From assembly GCF_900100395.1 (NCBI RefSeq), contig NZ_FNFB01000002.1, positions 62,001 to 126,000 on the forward strand: a DNA stretch of 64,000 bases, read 5' to 3'. Made by a program: the position numbers and the translations under genes. Numbering within the stretch: the first letter of the stretch is position 1; every line of letters begins with the position of its first letter. The notes under the pieces are model-generated. The model was not told the origin of the DNA. It saw only the letters and a list, made by a program, of their open reading frames with translations, and made no database searches. This DNA is from Nonomuraea maritima (GTDB lineage Bacteria > Actinomycetota > Actinomycetes > Streptosporangiales > Streptosporangiaceae). Below, piece by piece: positions 9,153-17,693 of the stretch.

Positions 9153-10091
9153 TCAGGCAATGCGCTTCGCCGCCAGACGCTCCTGCGTCGGCCAGCGGAC
9201 GTCGTACACCCATCCGAGCTTCTCGAAGATGCGGATCAGTCCGGCACTCAGGTCGATCTGGCCCTTCAGCACGCCGTGGCGGGCGCAGGTCGGGTCGGAG
9301 TGGTGCAGGTTGTGCCAGGACTCGCCGAAGGACGGGATGGCCAGCCACCACACGTTGCGCGACTTGTCGCGGACCTGGAAGGACTCCTCGCCGAAGACGT
9401 GGCAGATCGAGTTGATCGACCAGGTGACGTGGTGCAGCAGCCCGATGCGGACGAGGGAGCCCCAGAAGAGCGCGGTGAGGCCGCCCTGCCACGACCAGGT
9501 GATCAGCGCGCCGAGGACGCCCGGCAGCAGGATCGAGGTGAGCGCGAGCGCGCTGAACCACTTGTGCAGCTTGACCACGTCCTGGTCCTTGCACAGGTCG
9601 GGCGCGTACTTCTCGCGGTTGGTGCGCTCGCTCTCGAACAGCCAGCCCATGTGGGCGTACAGCAGGCCCTTGGCCATGTTCATGAAGCCGGGGCCGAAGC
9701 GCCACGGGGAGTGCGGGTCGCCCTCCTTGTCGGAGAACTTGTGGTGCTTGCGGTGGGTGGCGACCCAGTCGAGCACGGACATCTCCAGCGACAGGCTGCC
9801 GGCGATGCCGAGGGCGATCTTGAGGGGACGCTTGGCCTTGAACGAGCCGTGCGTGAAGTAACGGTGCAGGCCGACCGTGACGCCGAGGCCCGTGACGACA
9901 TAGAAGACGAAGGCGATGACGATGTCCGTCCAGCCGAGGCCCCAGCCCCAGGCGAGCGGCACCGCGGCCGCGATCGCGACCAGGGGAAGACCGACGACCA
10001 CGCCGAACGTGATGAGCTCCGCCCTCGACTTCGGCTCGGGTTCGAACTCGGGCTTCGGAGTCGGTGAGGGGCGCTCGGCGATAACGGTCAT
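9153..10091 (-). CDS. Acyl-CoA (stearoyl-type) fatty acid desaturase
   Basis: A membrane di-iron desaturase of 312 residues. The three histidine boxes are present: HRYFTH, HRKHH and HNLHH (in ESWHNLHHSD), with two hydrophobic membrane spans before the first box and two between the second and third. Family members insert a delta-9 double bond into acyl-CoA and adjust membrane fluidity. ATG 10091 is chosen over an upstream TTG because GGAGG lies seven bases upstream. Two TACGCC(A/C)CGTA-type boxes and a TTAGG inverted repeat lie 40-85 bp upstream, and a TetR gene follows, so repression by that TetR is likely. Confidence 0.92.
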   Translation of the reverse strand: MTVIAERPSPTPKPEFEPEPKSRAELITFGVVVGLPLVAIAAAVPLAWGWGLGWTDIVIAFVFYVVTGLGVTVGLHRYFTHGSFKAKRPLKIALGIAGSLSLEMSVLDWVATHRKHHKFSDKEGDPHSPWRFGPGFMNMAKGLLYAHMGWLFESERTNREKYAPDLCKDQDVVKLHKWFSALALTSILLPGVLGALITWSWQGGLTALFWGSLVRIGLLHHVTWSINSICHVFGEESFQVRDKSRNVWWLAIPSFGESWHNLHHSDPTCARHGVLKGQIDLSAGLIRIFEKLGWVYDVRWPTQERLAAKRIA

Positions 10092-10131
10092 GGGCAACCT
10101 CCAACTGCGGATATGGAGCTTATGTCCTGGC

Positions 10132-10174
10132 TACGCCACCGTAACCTACGCCAGCGTAAGTTAGGAAGACCTAA
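10132..10174 (-). promoter_or_regulatory. Candidate TetR operator repeats before the desaturase
   Basis: Two 12-bp boxes, TACGCCACCGTA (10132-10143) and TACGCCAGCGTA (10147-10158), are spaced 15 bp apart; the second is a perfect palindrome (TACGC-CA-GCGTA). TTAGG-AAGA-CCTAA (10161-10174) forms a third inverted repeat. They lie in the promoter region of the desaturase-tetR operon and are the natural candidates for the TetR binding site. Confidence 0.6.
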
Positions 10175-10342
10175 GTTGTGAAGGGGAGAAAGGTGACGGC
10201 GCGTCGTCCAAGGTTGGGAGGGTTCTGCGTCTTGTACGGAGACTTCAGGCCTGTTATGGGGTTTGGGGGTCTGTAGCCCTCTGGTTCCCCGCGGGGCGGA
10301 GGTTAGGCGTAATTACCGGCGCGCATCCGGTCGCGAGGTCGG

Positions 10343-10348
10343 TATCGT
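10343..10348 (+). promoter_or_regulatory. Candidate -10 of tRNA-Gln
   Basis: TATCGT lies 32 bp before the mature tRNA 5' end. No convincing -35 is seen at the standard spacing. The rest of the gap back to 10175 holds no gene that I can support. Confidence 0.35.
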
Positions 10349-10379
10349 AGGGACTGTCGGACGCCGCCTGTCCGATCTG

Positions 10380-10451
10380 TCCCGGATCGTCTAATCGGCA
10401 GGACAAGTGGTTTTGGTCCACTTTGTAGGGGTTCGAGTCCTCTTCCGGGAG
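10380..10451 (+). tRNA. tRNA-Gln (anticodon TTG)
   Basis: A 72-nt cloverleaf. The acceptor arms TCCCGGA (10380-10386) and TCCGGGA (10444-10450) pair fully. The anticodon stem AGTGG/CCACT encloses the loop TTTTGGT with anticodon TTG at 10413-10415. The T-arm contains GTTCGAGTC. The discriminator is G and CCA is not encoded, as is usual in actinobacteria. Confidence 0.96.
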
Positions 10452-10494
10452 CTTTGACACGCTCCCCGGCTGATGCGCGCGGGAGCGGGACAGG

Positions 10495-10616
10495 TATCCT
10501 CACGATGTCGGGAGGGTGGACGCGAAGTGGCCGTCCACGCTTGGCCACCACCCGTGGCCCAGCGTGATCGCGCCGTCGCGCCACCCTGATCCGTTCCGTC
10601 ACAGGGAGCCTCGTCC
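10495..10616 (+). promoter_or_regulatory. glmU promoter and structured leader
   Basis: TATCCT (10495-10500) is a plausible -10. The leader then contains two possible hairpins: GTGGACG pairing with CGTCCAC around nine bases, and GGCCAC pairing with GTGGCC around five bases. AGGGAG (10603-10608) serves as the ribosome binding site for GTG 10617. No known riboswitch class was recognised. Confidence 0.35.
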
Positions 10617-12065
10617 GTGAGTGTGCCGCGCCCGGCAGCCGTGATCGTCCTCGCCGCCGGCGAGGGCACCCGTATGAAGAGTCAAACCCCCAAGGTCCTG
10701 CACGAGCTCTGTGGACGCGCCCTCGTCGACCACATGCTCGCGGCGGCCCGCGACCTCAACCCCGAGCAGCTCATCGTCGTCGTCGGCCACGCGCGTGAGC
10801 AGGTCACCGGCCACCTCGCCGCCACCAGCCCCGACGCCCGCGCCGTCGTCCAGCACGAGCAGCGCGGCACCGGGCACGCCGTCCGCACCGTGCTGGAAGA
10901 GGTCGGCGCGATCTCCGGCACCGTCCTCGTGACGTACGGCGACGTCCCCCTGCTGCGCACCGAGACCATGGCGCTGCTGCTCGAGCAGCACGCCGCCGAG
11001 GGCAACGCGGTCACCGTCCTGACCGCCGAGGTGCCCGACCCGACCGGCTACGGCCGCATCATCCGCGACGAGGCCGGCGCGGTGCTCGCCATCGTCGAGG
11101 AGAAGGACGCCGACGCCGCGCAGCGCGCCGTCAAGGAGATGAACTCCGGCATCTACGCCTTCGACGGGCTCATGCTCGCCGACGCCGTCAAGCGCGTCTC
11201 GACCGACAACGCCCAGGGCGAGGAGTACCTCACCGACGTCCTCGCCATCCTGCGCGGCGACGGCCACCGCGTCGGCGCCTTCGTGGCCGCCGACTTCGCC
11301 GAGGTCGAGGGCGTCAACGACCGCGTGCAGCTCGCCGCCGCCCGCAAGGTGCTCAACCGCCGCCTGCTCGAGCGTCACATGCGCGCCGGCGTCACCGTCA
11401 TCGACCCCGACAGCACATGGGCCGACGTCGGGGTGCGCATAGCGCCCGACGCGGTCATCCACCCCGGCACCCAGCTCCACGGCGACACCGTGATCGAGTC
11501 GGGCGCCGAGGTCGGCCCCGCCACCACGCTCACCGACACCTTCGTGGGCGAGGGCGCGGTCGTGCGCAACGCCGTCTGCGACAGCGCCAGGATCGGCCCG
11601 CAGGCGAGCGTCGGCCCGTACGCCTACCTGCGGCCCGGCACCGTGCTGGGCGGCCGGGCCAAGGCCGGCACCTTCGTCGAGATGAAGAAGGCCACGCTCG
11701 GCGAGCGCTCCAAGGTGCCCCACCTGTCGTACGTCGGCGACGCGACCATCGGCGACGACGCCAACATCGGCGCCTCCACTGTCTTCGTCAACTACGACGG
11801 GGTAGAGAAACACCACACGACCGTGGGCGACGGCGCGTTCGTCGGCTGCGACACCATGCTCGTCGCCCCGGTGACGGTGAATCCCGGCGCCTACACGGCG
11901 GCGGGGTCCGTGATCACCGACCAGGTGCCCCCGGGCGCGATGGGCGTGGCGCGGGCGCGGCAGCGCAACATCGAAAAATGGGTCTTGCGCAGGCGCGCGG
12001 GCACGAAGTCGGCAGCCGCCGCGGAGCGGGCGCTGGCCGGGCAAGAGCAGGAGAAGAACCAGTGA
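10617..12065 (+). CDS. glmU: Bifunctional GlmU (UDP-GlcNAc pyrophosphorylase / GlcN-1-P acetyltransferase)
   Basis: A 482-residue enzyme making UDP-N-acetylglucosamine for peptidoglycan and other glycans. The N-terminal uridyltransferase has the VLAAGEGTRMKS signature and the GTGHAVR and YGDVPLL motifs. From about residue 265 the protein is a left-handed beta-helix with hexapeptide repeats, containing the acetyltransferase segment HLSYVGDATIGDDANIGA. GTG 10617 is preceded by AGGGAG at eight bases. Its stop overlaps the prs start (GTGA), a conserved glmU-prs arrangement that ties amino-sugar and PRPP supply together. Confidence 0.98.
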   Translation: MSVPRPAAVIVLAAGEGTRMKSQTPKVLHELCGRALVDHMLAAARDLNPEQLIVVVGHAREQVTGHLAATSPDARAVVQHEQRGTGHAVRTVLEEVGAISGTVLVTYGDVPLLRTETMALLLEQHAAEGNAVTVLTAEVPDPTGYGRIIRDEAGAVLAIVEEKDADAAQRAVKEMNSGIYAFDGLMLADAVKRVSTDNAQGEEYLTDVLAILRGDGHRVGAFVAADFAEVEGVNDRVQLAAARKVLNRRLLERHMRAGVTVIDPDSTWADVGVRIAPDAVIHPGTQLHGDTVIESGAEVGPATTLTDTFVGEGAVVRNAVCDSARIGPQASVGPYAYLRPGTVLGGRAKAGTFVEMKKATLGERSKVPHLSYVGDATIGDDANIGASTVFVNYDGVEKHHTTVGDGAFVGCDTMLVAPVTVNPGAYTAAGSVITDQVPPGAMGVARARQRNIEKWVLRRRAGTKSAAAAERALAGQEQEKNQ

Positions 12066-13039
12066 CCAGCATCAAGCAGCCGGGCGAGAAGAACCTCATG
12101 CTCTTCTCGGGCCGCGCATATCCGGAACTGGCCGAGGAGGTCGCCGAGCACGTCGGCGTCTCCCTCACCCCCACCAAGCTCATCGACTTCGCCAACGGCG
12201 AGATCTACGCCCGCTACCTGGAGTCCGTGCGCGGCTGCGACGCCTTCGTGATCCAGAGCCACACGGGTCCCATCAACAAGTGGATCATGGAACAGCTCAT
12301 CATGGTCGACGCGCTGAAGCGGGCCTCCGCCAAGCGCATCACCGTCGTGATGCCGTTCTTCGGCTACGCCCGCCAGGACAAGAAGGGCCGCGGCCGTGAG
12401 CCCATCACCGCGCGCCTGATGGCCGACCTGTTCAAGACCGCGGGCGCCGACCGGCTCATGTCGATCGACCTGCACACCTCGCAGATCCAGGGCTTCTTCG
12501 ACGGGCCGGTCGACCACCTGTTCGCCATGCCCGTCCTCGAGAGCTACCTGCGGGGCAAGCTCGACCTGGCCAACACCACGGTCGTGTCACCCGACACCGG
12601 CCGCGTGCGCCTGTCGGAGCGCTGGTCCGACATCCTCGGCACGCCGCTCGCGTTCATCCACAAGCGGCGCGACCTCGACGTGGCCAACACCGTCAAGGTC
12701 AACGAGGTCGTCGGTACGGTCAAGGGCCGCACGTGCGTGCTGATCGACGACATGATCGACACCGCGGGCACCATCTGCAAGGCCGCCGACGCCCTCTACG
12801 AGCAGGGTGCGACCAACGTGATCGTCGCGGCGACCCACGCGGTCTTCTCCGACCCGGCGGTCGACCGGCTGAAGAACTCCCGCATCTCCGAGGTCATCGT
12901 CACCAACACGCTGCCGCTGGCGCAGGAGAGCCGGTTCGACAAGCTGACCGTCCTGTCGATCGCGCCGCTCATCGCCCGCGCCATCACCGAGATCTTCCAG
13001 GACGGCTCGGTCACGAGCCTGTTCGAGGGCGACACCTGA
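12062..13039 (+). CDS. prs: Ribose-phosphate pyrophosphokinase
   Basis: PRPP synthetase of 325 residues, converting ribose-5-phosphate and ATP to PRPP for nucleotide, histidine and tryptophan synthesis. Diagnostic segments are the FFGYARQDKK loop, the DLHTSQIQGFF metal-binding region, the catalytic HKRRD segment and the PRPP loop VLIDDMIDTAGT. GTG 12062 overlaps the glmU stop codon by the GTGA arrangement. Length and motifs are those of a normal class I enzyme. Confidence 0.98.
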   Translation: MTSIKQPGEKNLMLFSGRAYPELAEEVAEHVGVSLTPTKLIDFANGEIYARYLESVRGCDAFVIQSHTGPINKWIMEQLIMVDALKRASAKRITVVMPFFGYARQDKKGRGREPITARLMADLFKTAGADRLMSIDLHTSQIQGFFDGPVDHLFAMPVLESYLRGKLDLANTTVVSPDTGRVRLSERWSDILGTPLAFIHKRRDLDVANTVKVNEVVGTVKGRTCVLIDDMIDTAGTICKAADALYEQGATNVIVAATHAVFSDPAVDRLKNSRISEVIVTNTLPLAQESRFDKLTVLSIAPLIARAITEIFQDGSVTSLFEGDT

Positions 13040-13077
13040 GCACCTGCCGTGCGCTCCGAGCTCGCCGGGTCGCACGG

Positions 13078-13083
13078 TAGGCT
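13078..13083 (+). promoter_or_regulatory. Candidate -10 for rplY
   Basis: TAGGCT lies about 90 bp before the rplY start in the 131-bp gap after prs. It suggests a separate promoter for the rplY-pth pair. No clear -35 is present. Confidence 0.35.
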
Positions 13084-13170
13084 TGCAGGGTTGCGCTCGT
13101 AACGCCTTCCGCTAGGGCGGGTGAGGGTGAGCGCCTCAACCACTCGATCGATGCATCCCTAGGAGATGTC

Positions 13171-13782
13171 GTGTCTGAAGTCCGTATCGCCGCCGAACCC
13201 CGCACCACGTTCGGCAAGGGCGCCGCTCGCAAGATCCGCCGCGCCGACAAGGTGCCCGCCGTTCTCTACGGGCACGGCATCGAGCCCAAGCACCTCACCC
13301 TGCCCGGCCACGAGGTGCTGCTCGCGCTGCGCACCGCCAACGTGCTGATCCACCTCAAGGGCGAGGGCGTCGACGAGCTCGCGCTGCCCAAGGGCGTCCA
13401 GCGCGACCCGATCAAGGGCTTCGTCGAGCACGTCGACCTGCTCCTGGTCAAGCGCGGCGAGAAGGTCACCGTCGAGATCCCGGTCACCACGGTCGGCGAC
13501 GTCCACTCCGACGGCCTGCTCGACCAGCAGCTCGTCGCGGTCGGCATCGAGGCCGAGGCCACGCACATCCCGACCGGCATCGAGATCGACGTCGAGGGCC
13601 TCGAGGTCGGCACCGCGATCACCGCCGGCCAGCTCAAGCTGCCGCAGGGCGCCACCCTGACCGCCGACCCCGAGACCGTGGTCCTCCACGTCATCGGCAA
13701 GCCGGTCGAGGCCGCCGCCGAGGCCGCCGAGGGCGAGGCCGCCGAGGGCGAGGCCGCCGCCGAGGCGCCCGCCGCCGAGTAA
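13171..13782 (+). CDS. rplY: 50S ribosomal protein L25 (Ctc/TL5 type)
   Basis: A two-domain L25 of 203 residues that binds 5S rRNA. The N-terminal domain begins with RTTFGKGAARKIRRADKVPA and contains VLYGHGI, typical of L25. The C-terminal TL5/Ctc domain follows. The tail is an Ala/Glu-rich repeat (units like EAAEGEA), a common acidic extension in actinobacterial L25. GTG 13171 is set by AGGAG at 13161-13165. pth follows 66 bp downstream, as in many bacteria. Confidence 0.95.
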   Translation: MSEVRIAAEPRTTFGKGAARKIRRADKVPAVLYGHGIEPKHLTLPGHEVLLALRTANVLIHLKGEGVDELALPKGVQRDPIKGFVEHVDLLLVKRGEKVTVEIPVTTVGDVHSDGLLDQQLVAVGIEAEATHIPTGIEIDVEGLEVGTAITAGQLKLPQGATLTADPETVVLHVIGKPVEAAAEAAEGEAAEGEAAAEAPAAE

Positions 13783-13848
13783 CACGTTTTCCCGCTGACG
13801 GGGTGGCCGCACGGCGGCCGCCCCGTCACGCCGTCACAAGGGGAGCTG

Positions 13849-14433
13849 ATGGACCGCTGGCTGATCGCCGGGCTGGGCAACCCCGGGCCCGAGTACGCGG
13901 GCAACCGCCACAACGCGGGTTTCATGGTGCTCGACGAGCTCGCCGCCCGGGCCGGCGGGCGGTTCAAGGCCCACAAGAGCCGGGCCGAGGTCTGCGAGAC
14001 GCGGGCGGCCGTGCTGGCCAAGCCCCTGACGTACATGAACCTGTCCGGCGGGCCGGTCAAGGCGCTCTGCGACTTCTACAAGATCGGGCCCGAGCGGGTG
14101 ATCGTCGTCCACGACGAGCTCGACGTGCCGTACGGCGCCCTGCGCGCCAAGCTGGGCGGCGGCGACAACGGGCACAACGGCCTCAGGTCGATCACGAAGG
14201 TCTTCGGCACCCGCGACTACCTGCGCGTCCGCTTCGGCATCGGGCGTCCGCCCGGCCGCATGGACCCCGCCACCTTCGTGCTGCGCGACTTCGCCACGGC
14301 CGAACGCAAAGATCTGCCCTTCCTCGTCGACCGCGCCGCCGACGTCGTCGAGTCGCTGATGACCCGTGGCCTCGAGGCCACCCAGAACGACTTCCATCGG
14401 GCTGATCTGCACATTTCTGGCCCTCCACGCTGA
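13849..14433 (+). CDS. pth: Peptidyl-tRNA hydrolase
   Basis: A complete Pth of 194 residues that recycles peptidyl-tRNA released from stalled ribosomes. Conserved motifs are [18 protein letters not shown] with the catalytic histidine, the HDELDVPYG motif with the essential aspartate, and [15 protein letters not shown] 13849 follows AAGGGGAG closely. It is the distal gene of the rplY-pth pair. A short GAACCG/CGGTTC stem just downstream could end the transcript. Confidence 0.97.
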   Translation: MDRWLIAGLGNPGPEYAGNRHNAGFMVLDELAARAGGRFKAHKSRAEVCETRAAVLAKPLTYMNLSGGPVKALCDFYKIGPERVIVVHDELDVPYGALRAKLGGGDNGHNGLRSITKVFGTRDYLRVRFGIGRPPGRMDPATFVLRDFATAERKDLPFLVDRAADVVESLMTRGLEATQNDFHRADLHISGPPR

Positions 14434-14477
14434 TCCCCGCAATGAACCGTTCCCCGGTTCTTGTCAGTACGCGCCGC

Positions 14478-14483
14478 TACGAT
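14478..14483 (+). promoter_or_regulatory. Candidate -10 for the sugar transferase-cysQDN operon
   Basis: TACGAT lies 71 bp before the ATG of the sugar transferase. It follows the GAACCG hairpin after pth. The -35 is not clear. Confidence 0.3.
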
Positions 14484-14554
14484 CCTGTGACTGTCCGCTC
14501 AGGAATGGTCACCCGGAGGCGCGTGTGCGCGGTGGAGCCCGCGATGAACGACTC

Positions 14555-15994
14555 ATGACCGTGATGAGGCCGAGCCCCGTCGTCTCATGGCGGGTCAGCC
14601 CGGTCACGCCGTCGTGGGTCCGTCTCCATCGCCTGGGCGCCGTCCTCGCCGACCTGTGCGCGGCCGGGCTCGGGGCCGCCGCCGCGTTCCTGCTGAGGTT
14701 CGGCGACCTCACCCCCTACGTGCTTCCCTATCTGCTCGTCAGCGCGGCGCTGCCGGTCGTGTGGTGCTGCGCGGTGGCGCTCGCCCGCGCCTACGAGGCC
14801 CGCATGCTGGGCGCCGGTTCCGAGGAGTTCCGCCGGGTCGTGCAGGCGGGCATGGCGCTCACCGCCGCCACCGCCATCGGCTCCTACGTGACCAAGATCG
14901 ACGTGGCGCGCGGCTACGTCGTGCTGGCCCTGCCGCTCGTCACCGTCCTCACGCTCGTGTCCCGCTACGCCCTCCGTCGCTCGCTGTACCGGCGCCGCGC
15001 CGCGGGTGCGTGCACGCGCCGGGTGGTCGCCGCCGGTCACGCCGCCGCCATCGCCGAGATCGTCGGTCTCTTCCGCAGGGAGAGCCACCACGGCATGCAG
15101 GTCGTGGCCGCCTGTCTGCCCGGCGGGCGCGCCGGTGACGAGATCGACGGTGTGCCGGTGGCCGGCGACCTCAGCGACGTGCCGATCGCGGTCGACCAGC
15201 ACGCCGCCGACACCGTGGCCGTGCTCGCCTGCCCCGAGATGGACGGCCGGGCGCTGCGCCGGCTGGCCTGGCGGCTCGAACGCACCCGTACCGAGCTCGT
15301 GGTCGCCCCCGCGCTGATGGACGTCGCCGGGCCGCGCATCATGATCAGGCCGGTGGCTGGGCTGCCCCTGCTCCACGTCGAGCACCCCGAGCTGACCGGC
15401 GTCCGCCAGCTCGTGAAGAACGTCTTCGACCGCCTGGTGGCCGCCGCTCTGCTCGTGCTGCTGTCGCCGCTGCTCGTGGGCCTGACGATCGCCGTACGCG
15501 CGACGAGCCCAGGGCCGGCGCTCTTCCGGCAGACCCGGGTGGGCAAGGACGGCCGGCTCTTCACGATCCTGAAGTTCCGTACGATGCGCCGCGGGTCCGA
15601 GGAACAGAAGATCACGCTGGTGAGCGACCGCGAGGGCGTGCTGTTCAAGATCCGTAACGATCCGCGGGTCACGCCGCTCGGCACGTACATGCGCCGCCAC
15701 TCCCTCGACGAACTGCCACAGCTCCTCAACGTCGTGCTCGGCCACATGTCGCTCGTCGGCCCACGCCCGCCGCTTCCGGAGGAAGTGGCCCGCTACGGCG
15801 ACGACGTGCGCAGACGCCTGCTCGTACGTCCGGGGTTGACCGGCCTGTGGCAGGTCAGTGGCAGATCTGACCTATCGTGGGAGGAATCCGTACGTCTGGA
15901 CCTGCGATACGTGGAGAACTGGTCCTTGACACTTGACCTTCAGATCCTGTGGAAGACTTGGTCGGCCGTCGCCCGCGGGCAAGGAGCATATTGA
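14555..15994 (+). CDS. Polyprenyl-phosphate sugar-1-phosphate transferase (exopolysaccharide initiation)
   Basis: A 479-residue membrane enzyme of the WbaP/CpsE type. The first third has four to five hydrophobic helices, then a nucleotide-binding-like middle domain. The C-terminal bacterial sugar transferase domain shows FDRLVAAALLVLLSP, PALFRQTRVGKDGR, FTILKFRTM and GPRPPLPEEV with RPGLTGLWQVSGRS. Such enzymes move a sugar-1-phosphate from a nucleotide sugar to undecaprenyl phosphate, starting a repeat unit at the membrane. ATG 14555 is the best start although its ribosome binding site is weak. The stop overlaps cysQ (TGATG), which links chain initiation to sulfate activation in one operon. 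Confidence 0.92.
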   Translation: MTVMRPSPVVSWRVSPVTPSWVRLHRLGAVLADLCAAGLGAAAAFLLRFGDLTPYVLPYLLVSAALPVVWCCAVALARAYEARMLGAGSEEFRRVVQAGMALTAATAIGSYVTKIDVARGYVVLALPLVTVLTLVSRYALRRSLYRRRAAGACTRRVVAAGHAAAIAEIVGLFRRESHHGMQVVAACLPGGRAGDEIDGVPVAGDLSDVPIAVDQHAADTVAVLACPEMDGRALRRLAWRLERTRTELVVAPALMDVAGPRIMIRPVAGLPLLHVEHPELTGVRQLVKNVFDRLVAAALLVLLSPLLVGLTIAVRATSPGPALFRQTRVGKDGRLFTILKFRTMRRGSEEQKITLVSDREGVLFKIRNDPRVTPLGTYMRRHSLDELPQLLNVVLGHMSLVGPRPPLPEEVARYGDDVRRRLLVRPGLTGLWQVSGRSDLSWEESVRLDLRYVENWSLTLDLQILWKTWSAVARGQGAY

Positions 15995-16758
15995 TGACGA
16001 TTCGCGACGATCACGCGCTCGCCGCCGACCTTGCGACCGAGGCCGGCGAGCTGTTGCTGCGGATCCGCGAGCGCGTGGGGTTCGACGACCCCAAGGCGCT
16101 GCGGGCCGAGGGCGACCGTGGGGCCCACGTCCTCCTCATGGAGTCGCTGGCGCGGCTGCGCCCGTCCGACAGCGTGCTGTCGGAAGAGGCCACGCGTGAC
16201 GAGCGGCTCGACCCGCGGCGGCTGGGCGCCGAGCGGGTCTGGATCGTCGACCCGCTCGACGGCACCCGCGAGTTCTCCGAGGAGGGCAGGTCCGACTGGG
16301 CCGTCCACGTGGCGCTGTGGGAGAAGGGCGAGCTCACCGCGGGAGCCGTCGCGCTGCCCGCGCAGGGCCGCACGCTGACCACCGCCGAGCCGCCCAAGCT
16401 GCCCGCCTACGACAAGGGGCGCTTCCGCATCGCGGTGAGCCGCACCCGGCCGGCCGAGTTCCTGCAGCCGCTGGCCCACCTCGTCGGCGCCGACCTCGTC
16501 CCGATGGGGTCCGCCGGGGCGAAGATCGCGGCTGTCCTCACCGGTGAGGTGGAGGCGTACGTCCACGCCGGCGGCCAGTACGAGTGGGACTCCGCCGCGC
16601 CGGTCGCCGTCGCCCAGGCCGCCGGGGCCCACGCCAGCCGGATCGACGGGGCCGAGCTCGTCTACAACCAGGCGGATCCATCACTACCGGATATCCTGAT
16701 TTCCCTACCGGAGCTAGCGACATCCCTGCTCGCCGGCATCCGGGACCTGCACCGCTGA
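15994..16758 (+). CDS. cysQ: 3'(2'),5'-bisphosphate nucleotidase, CysQ family
   Basis: An inositol-monophosphatase-fold enzyme of 254 residues. The metal site is visible as SEEATRDE and WIVDPLDGTREF, and the C-terminal substrate motif as GGQYEWDSAAP. CysQ hydrolyses PAP, the by-product of PAPS-dependent sulfotransferases, and so relieves product inhibition. It starts inside the stop of the sugar transferase and lies 20 bp before cysD. In a locus with three sulfotransferases this is the expected clearing enzyme. Confidence 0.92.
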   Translation: MTIRDDHALAADLATEAGELLLRIRERVGFDDPKALRAEGDRGAHVLLMESLARLRPSDSVLSEEATRDERLDPRRLGAERVWIVDPLDGTREFSEEGRSDWAVHVALWEKGELTAGAVALPAQGRTLTTAEPPKLPAYDKGRFRIAVSRTRPAEFLQPLAHLVGADLVPMGSAGAKIAAVLTGEVEAYVHAGGQYEWDSAAPVAVAQAAGAHASRIDGAELVYNQADPSLPDILISLPELATSLLAGIRDLHR

Positions 16759-16778
16759 CCGCTCCGGAGGAAGCTCTC

Positions 16779-17693
16779 ATGCTCCAGCGCGACTACACGA
16801 CGTCGCAGCTCGACGTGCTCGAAGCCGAGGCCATCCACATCATGCGCGAGGTGGCCGCCGAGTTCGAGCGCCCGTGTTTGCTCTTCTCCGGGGGCAAGGA
16901 CTCGATCGTCATGCTCCGCATCGCGGAAAAGGCGTTCTGGCCCGCACCGATCCCGTTCCCGCTGATGCACGTCGACACCGGTCACAACTTCGACGAGGTC
17001 ATCGACTTCCGCGACCGGCGAACGGCCGAGCTCGGTGCGCGGCTGGTCGTGGCCAGCGTCCAGGACTCCATCGACCAGGGCAGGGTCGTCGAGGAGACCG
17101 GGCGGCGCGCCTCGCGCAACCGGCTGCAGACCACGACGCTGCTCGACGCGATCGAGGAGCACGAGTTCGACGCGGTGTTCGGCGGCGCCCGGCGCGACGA
17201 GGAGAAGGCCAGGGCGAAGGAGCGGGTGTTCTCCTTCCGCGACGAGTTCGGCCAGTGGGACCCGAAGAACCAGCGTCCCGAGCTGTGGAACCTCTACAAC
17301 GCGCGCATCCGCAAGGGCGAGCACATCCGCGTCTTCCCGCTGTCCAACTGGACCGAGCTCGACATCTGGGACTACATCCGGCGCGAGGGCATCGAGATCC
17401 CCTCGATCTACTTCGCCCACACCCGCAAGGTGTTCGAGCGCGACGGCATGCTGCTGCCCGACGCCGACGTGGTGCAGCGCGGCGACGACGAGCCGCTGTT
17501 CGAGGCCGTCGTGCGCTACCGCACGGTGGGTGACATGACCTGCACCGGAGCCGTGCAGTCCGCGGCCGCCACGGTCGAGGAGATCATCGAGGAGATCGCG
17601 GCGACCCGGATCACCGAGCGCGGGGCCACCAGGGCCGACGACCGCGCGTCCGAGGCCGCCATGGAGGACCGGAAGCGAGAGGGCTACTTCTAA
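16779..17693 (+). CDS. cysD: Sulfate adenylyltransferase subunit 2
   Basis: The catalytic small subunit of ATP sulfurylase, 304 residues. The PP-loop motif LLFSGGKDSIVMLRI, the HVDTGHNFDEV segment and the GGARRDEEKARAKER motif identify CysD of the PAPS-reductase-like fold. It forms APS from ATP and sulfate with CysN. ATG 16779 is preceded by GGAGGAAG. The stop overlaps the cysN start (TAATG), so CysD and CysN are made together. Confidence 0.97.
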   Translation: MLQRDYTTSQLDVLEAEAIHIMREVAAEFERPCLLFSGGKDSIVMLRIAEKAFWPAPIPFPLMHVDTGHNFDEVIDFRDRRTAELGARLVVASVQDSIDQGRVVEETGRRASRNRLQTTTLLDAIEEHEFDAVFGGARRDEEKARAKERVFSFRDEFGQWDPKNQRPELWNLYNARIRKGEHIRVFPLSNWTELDIWDYIRREGIEIPSIYFAHTRKVFERDGMLLPDADVVQRGDDEPLFEAVVRYRTVGDMTCTGAVQSAAATVEEIIEEIAATRITERGATRADDRASEAAMEDRKREGYF

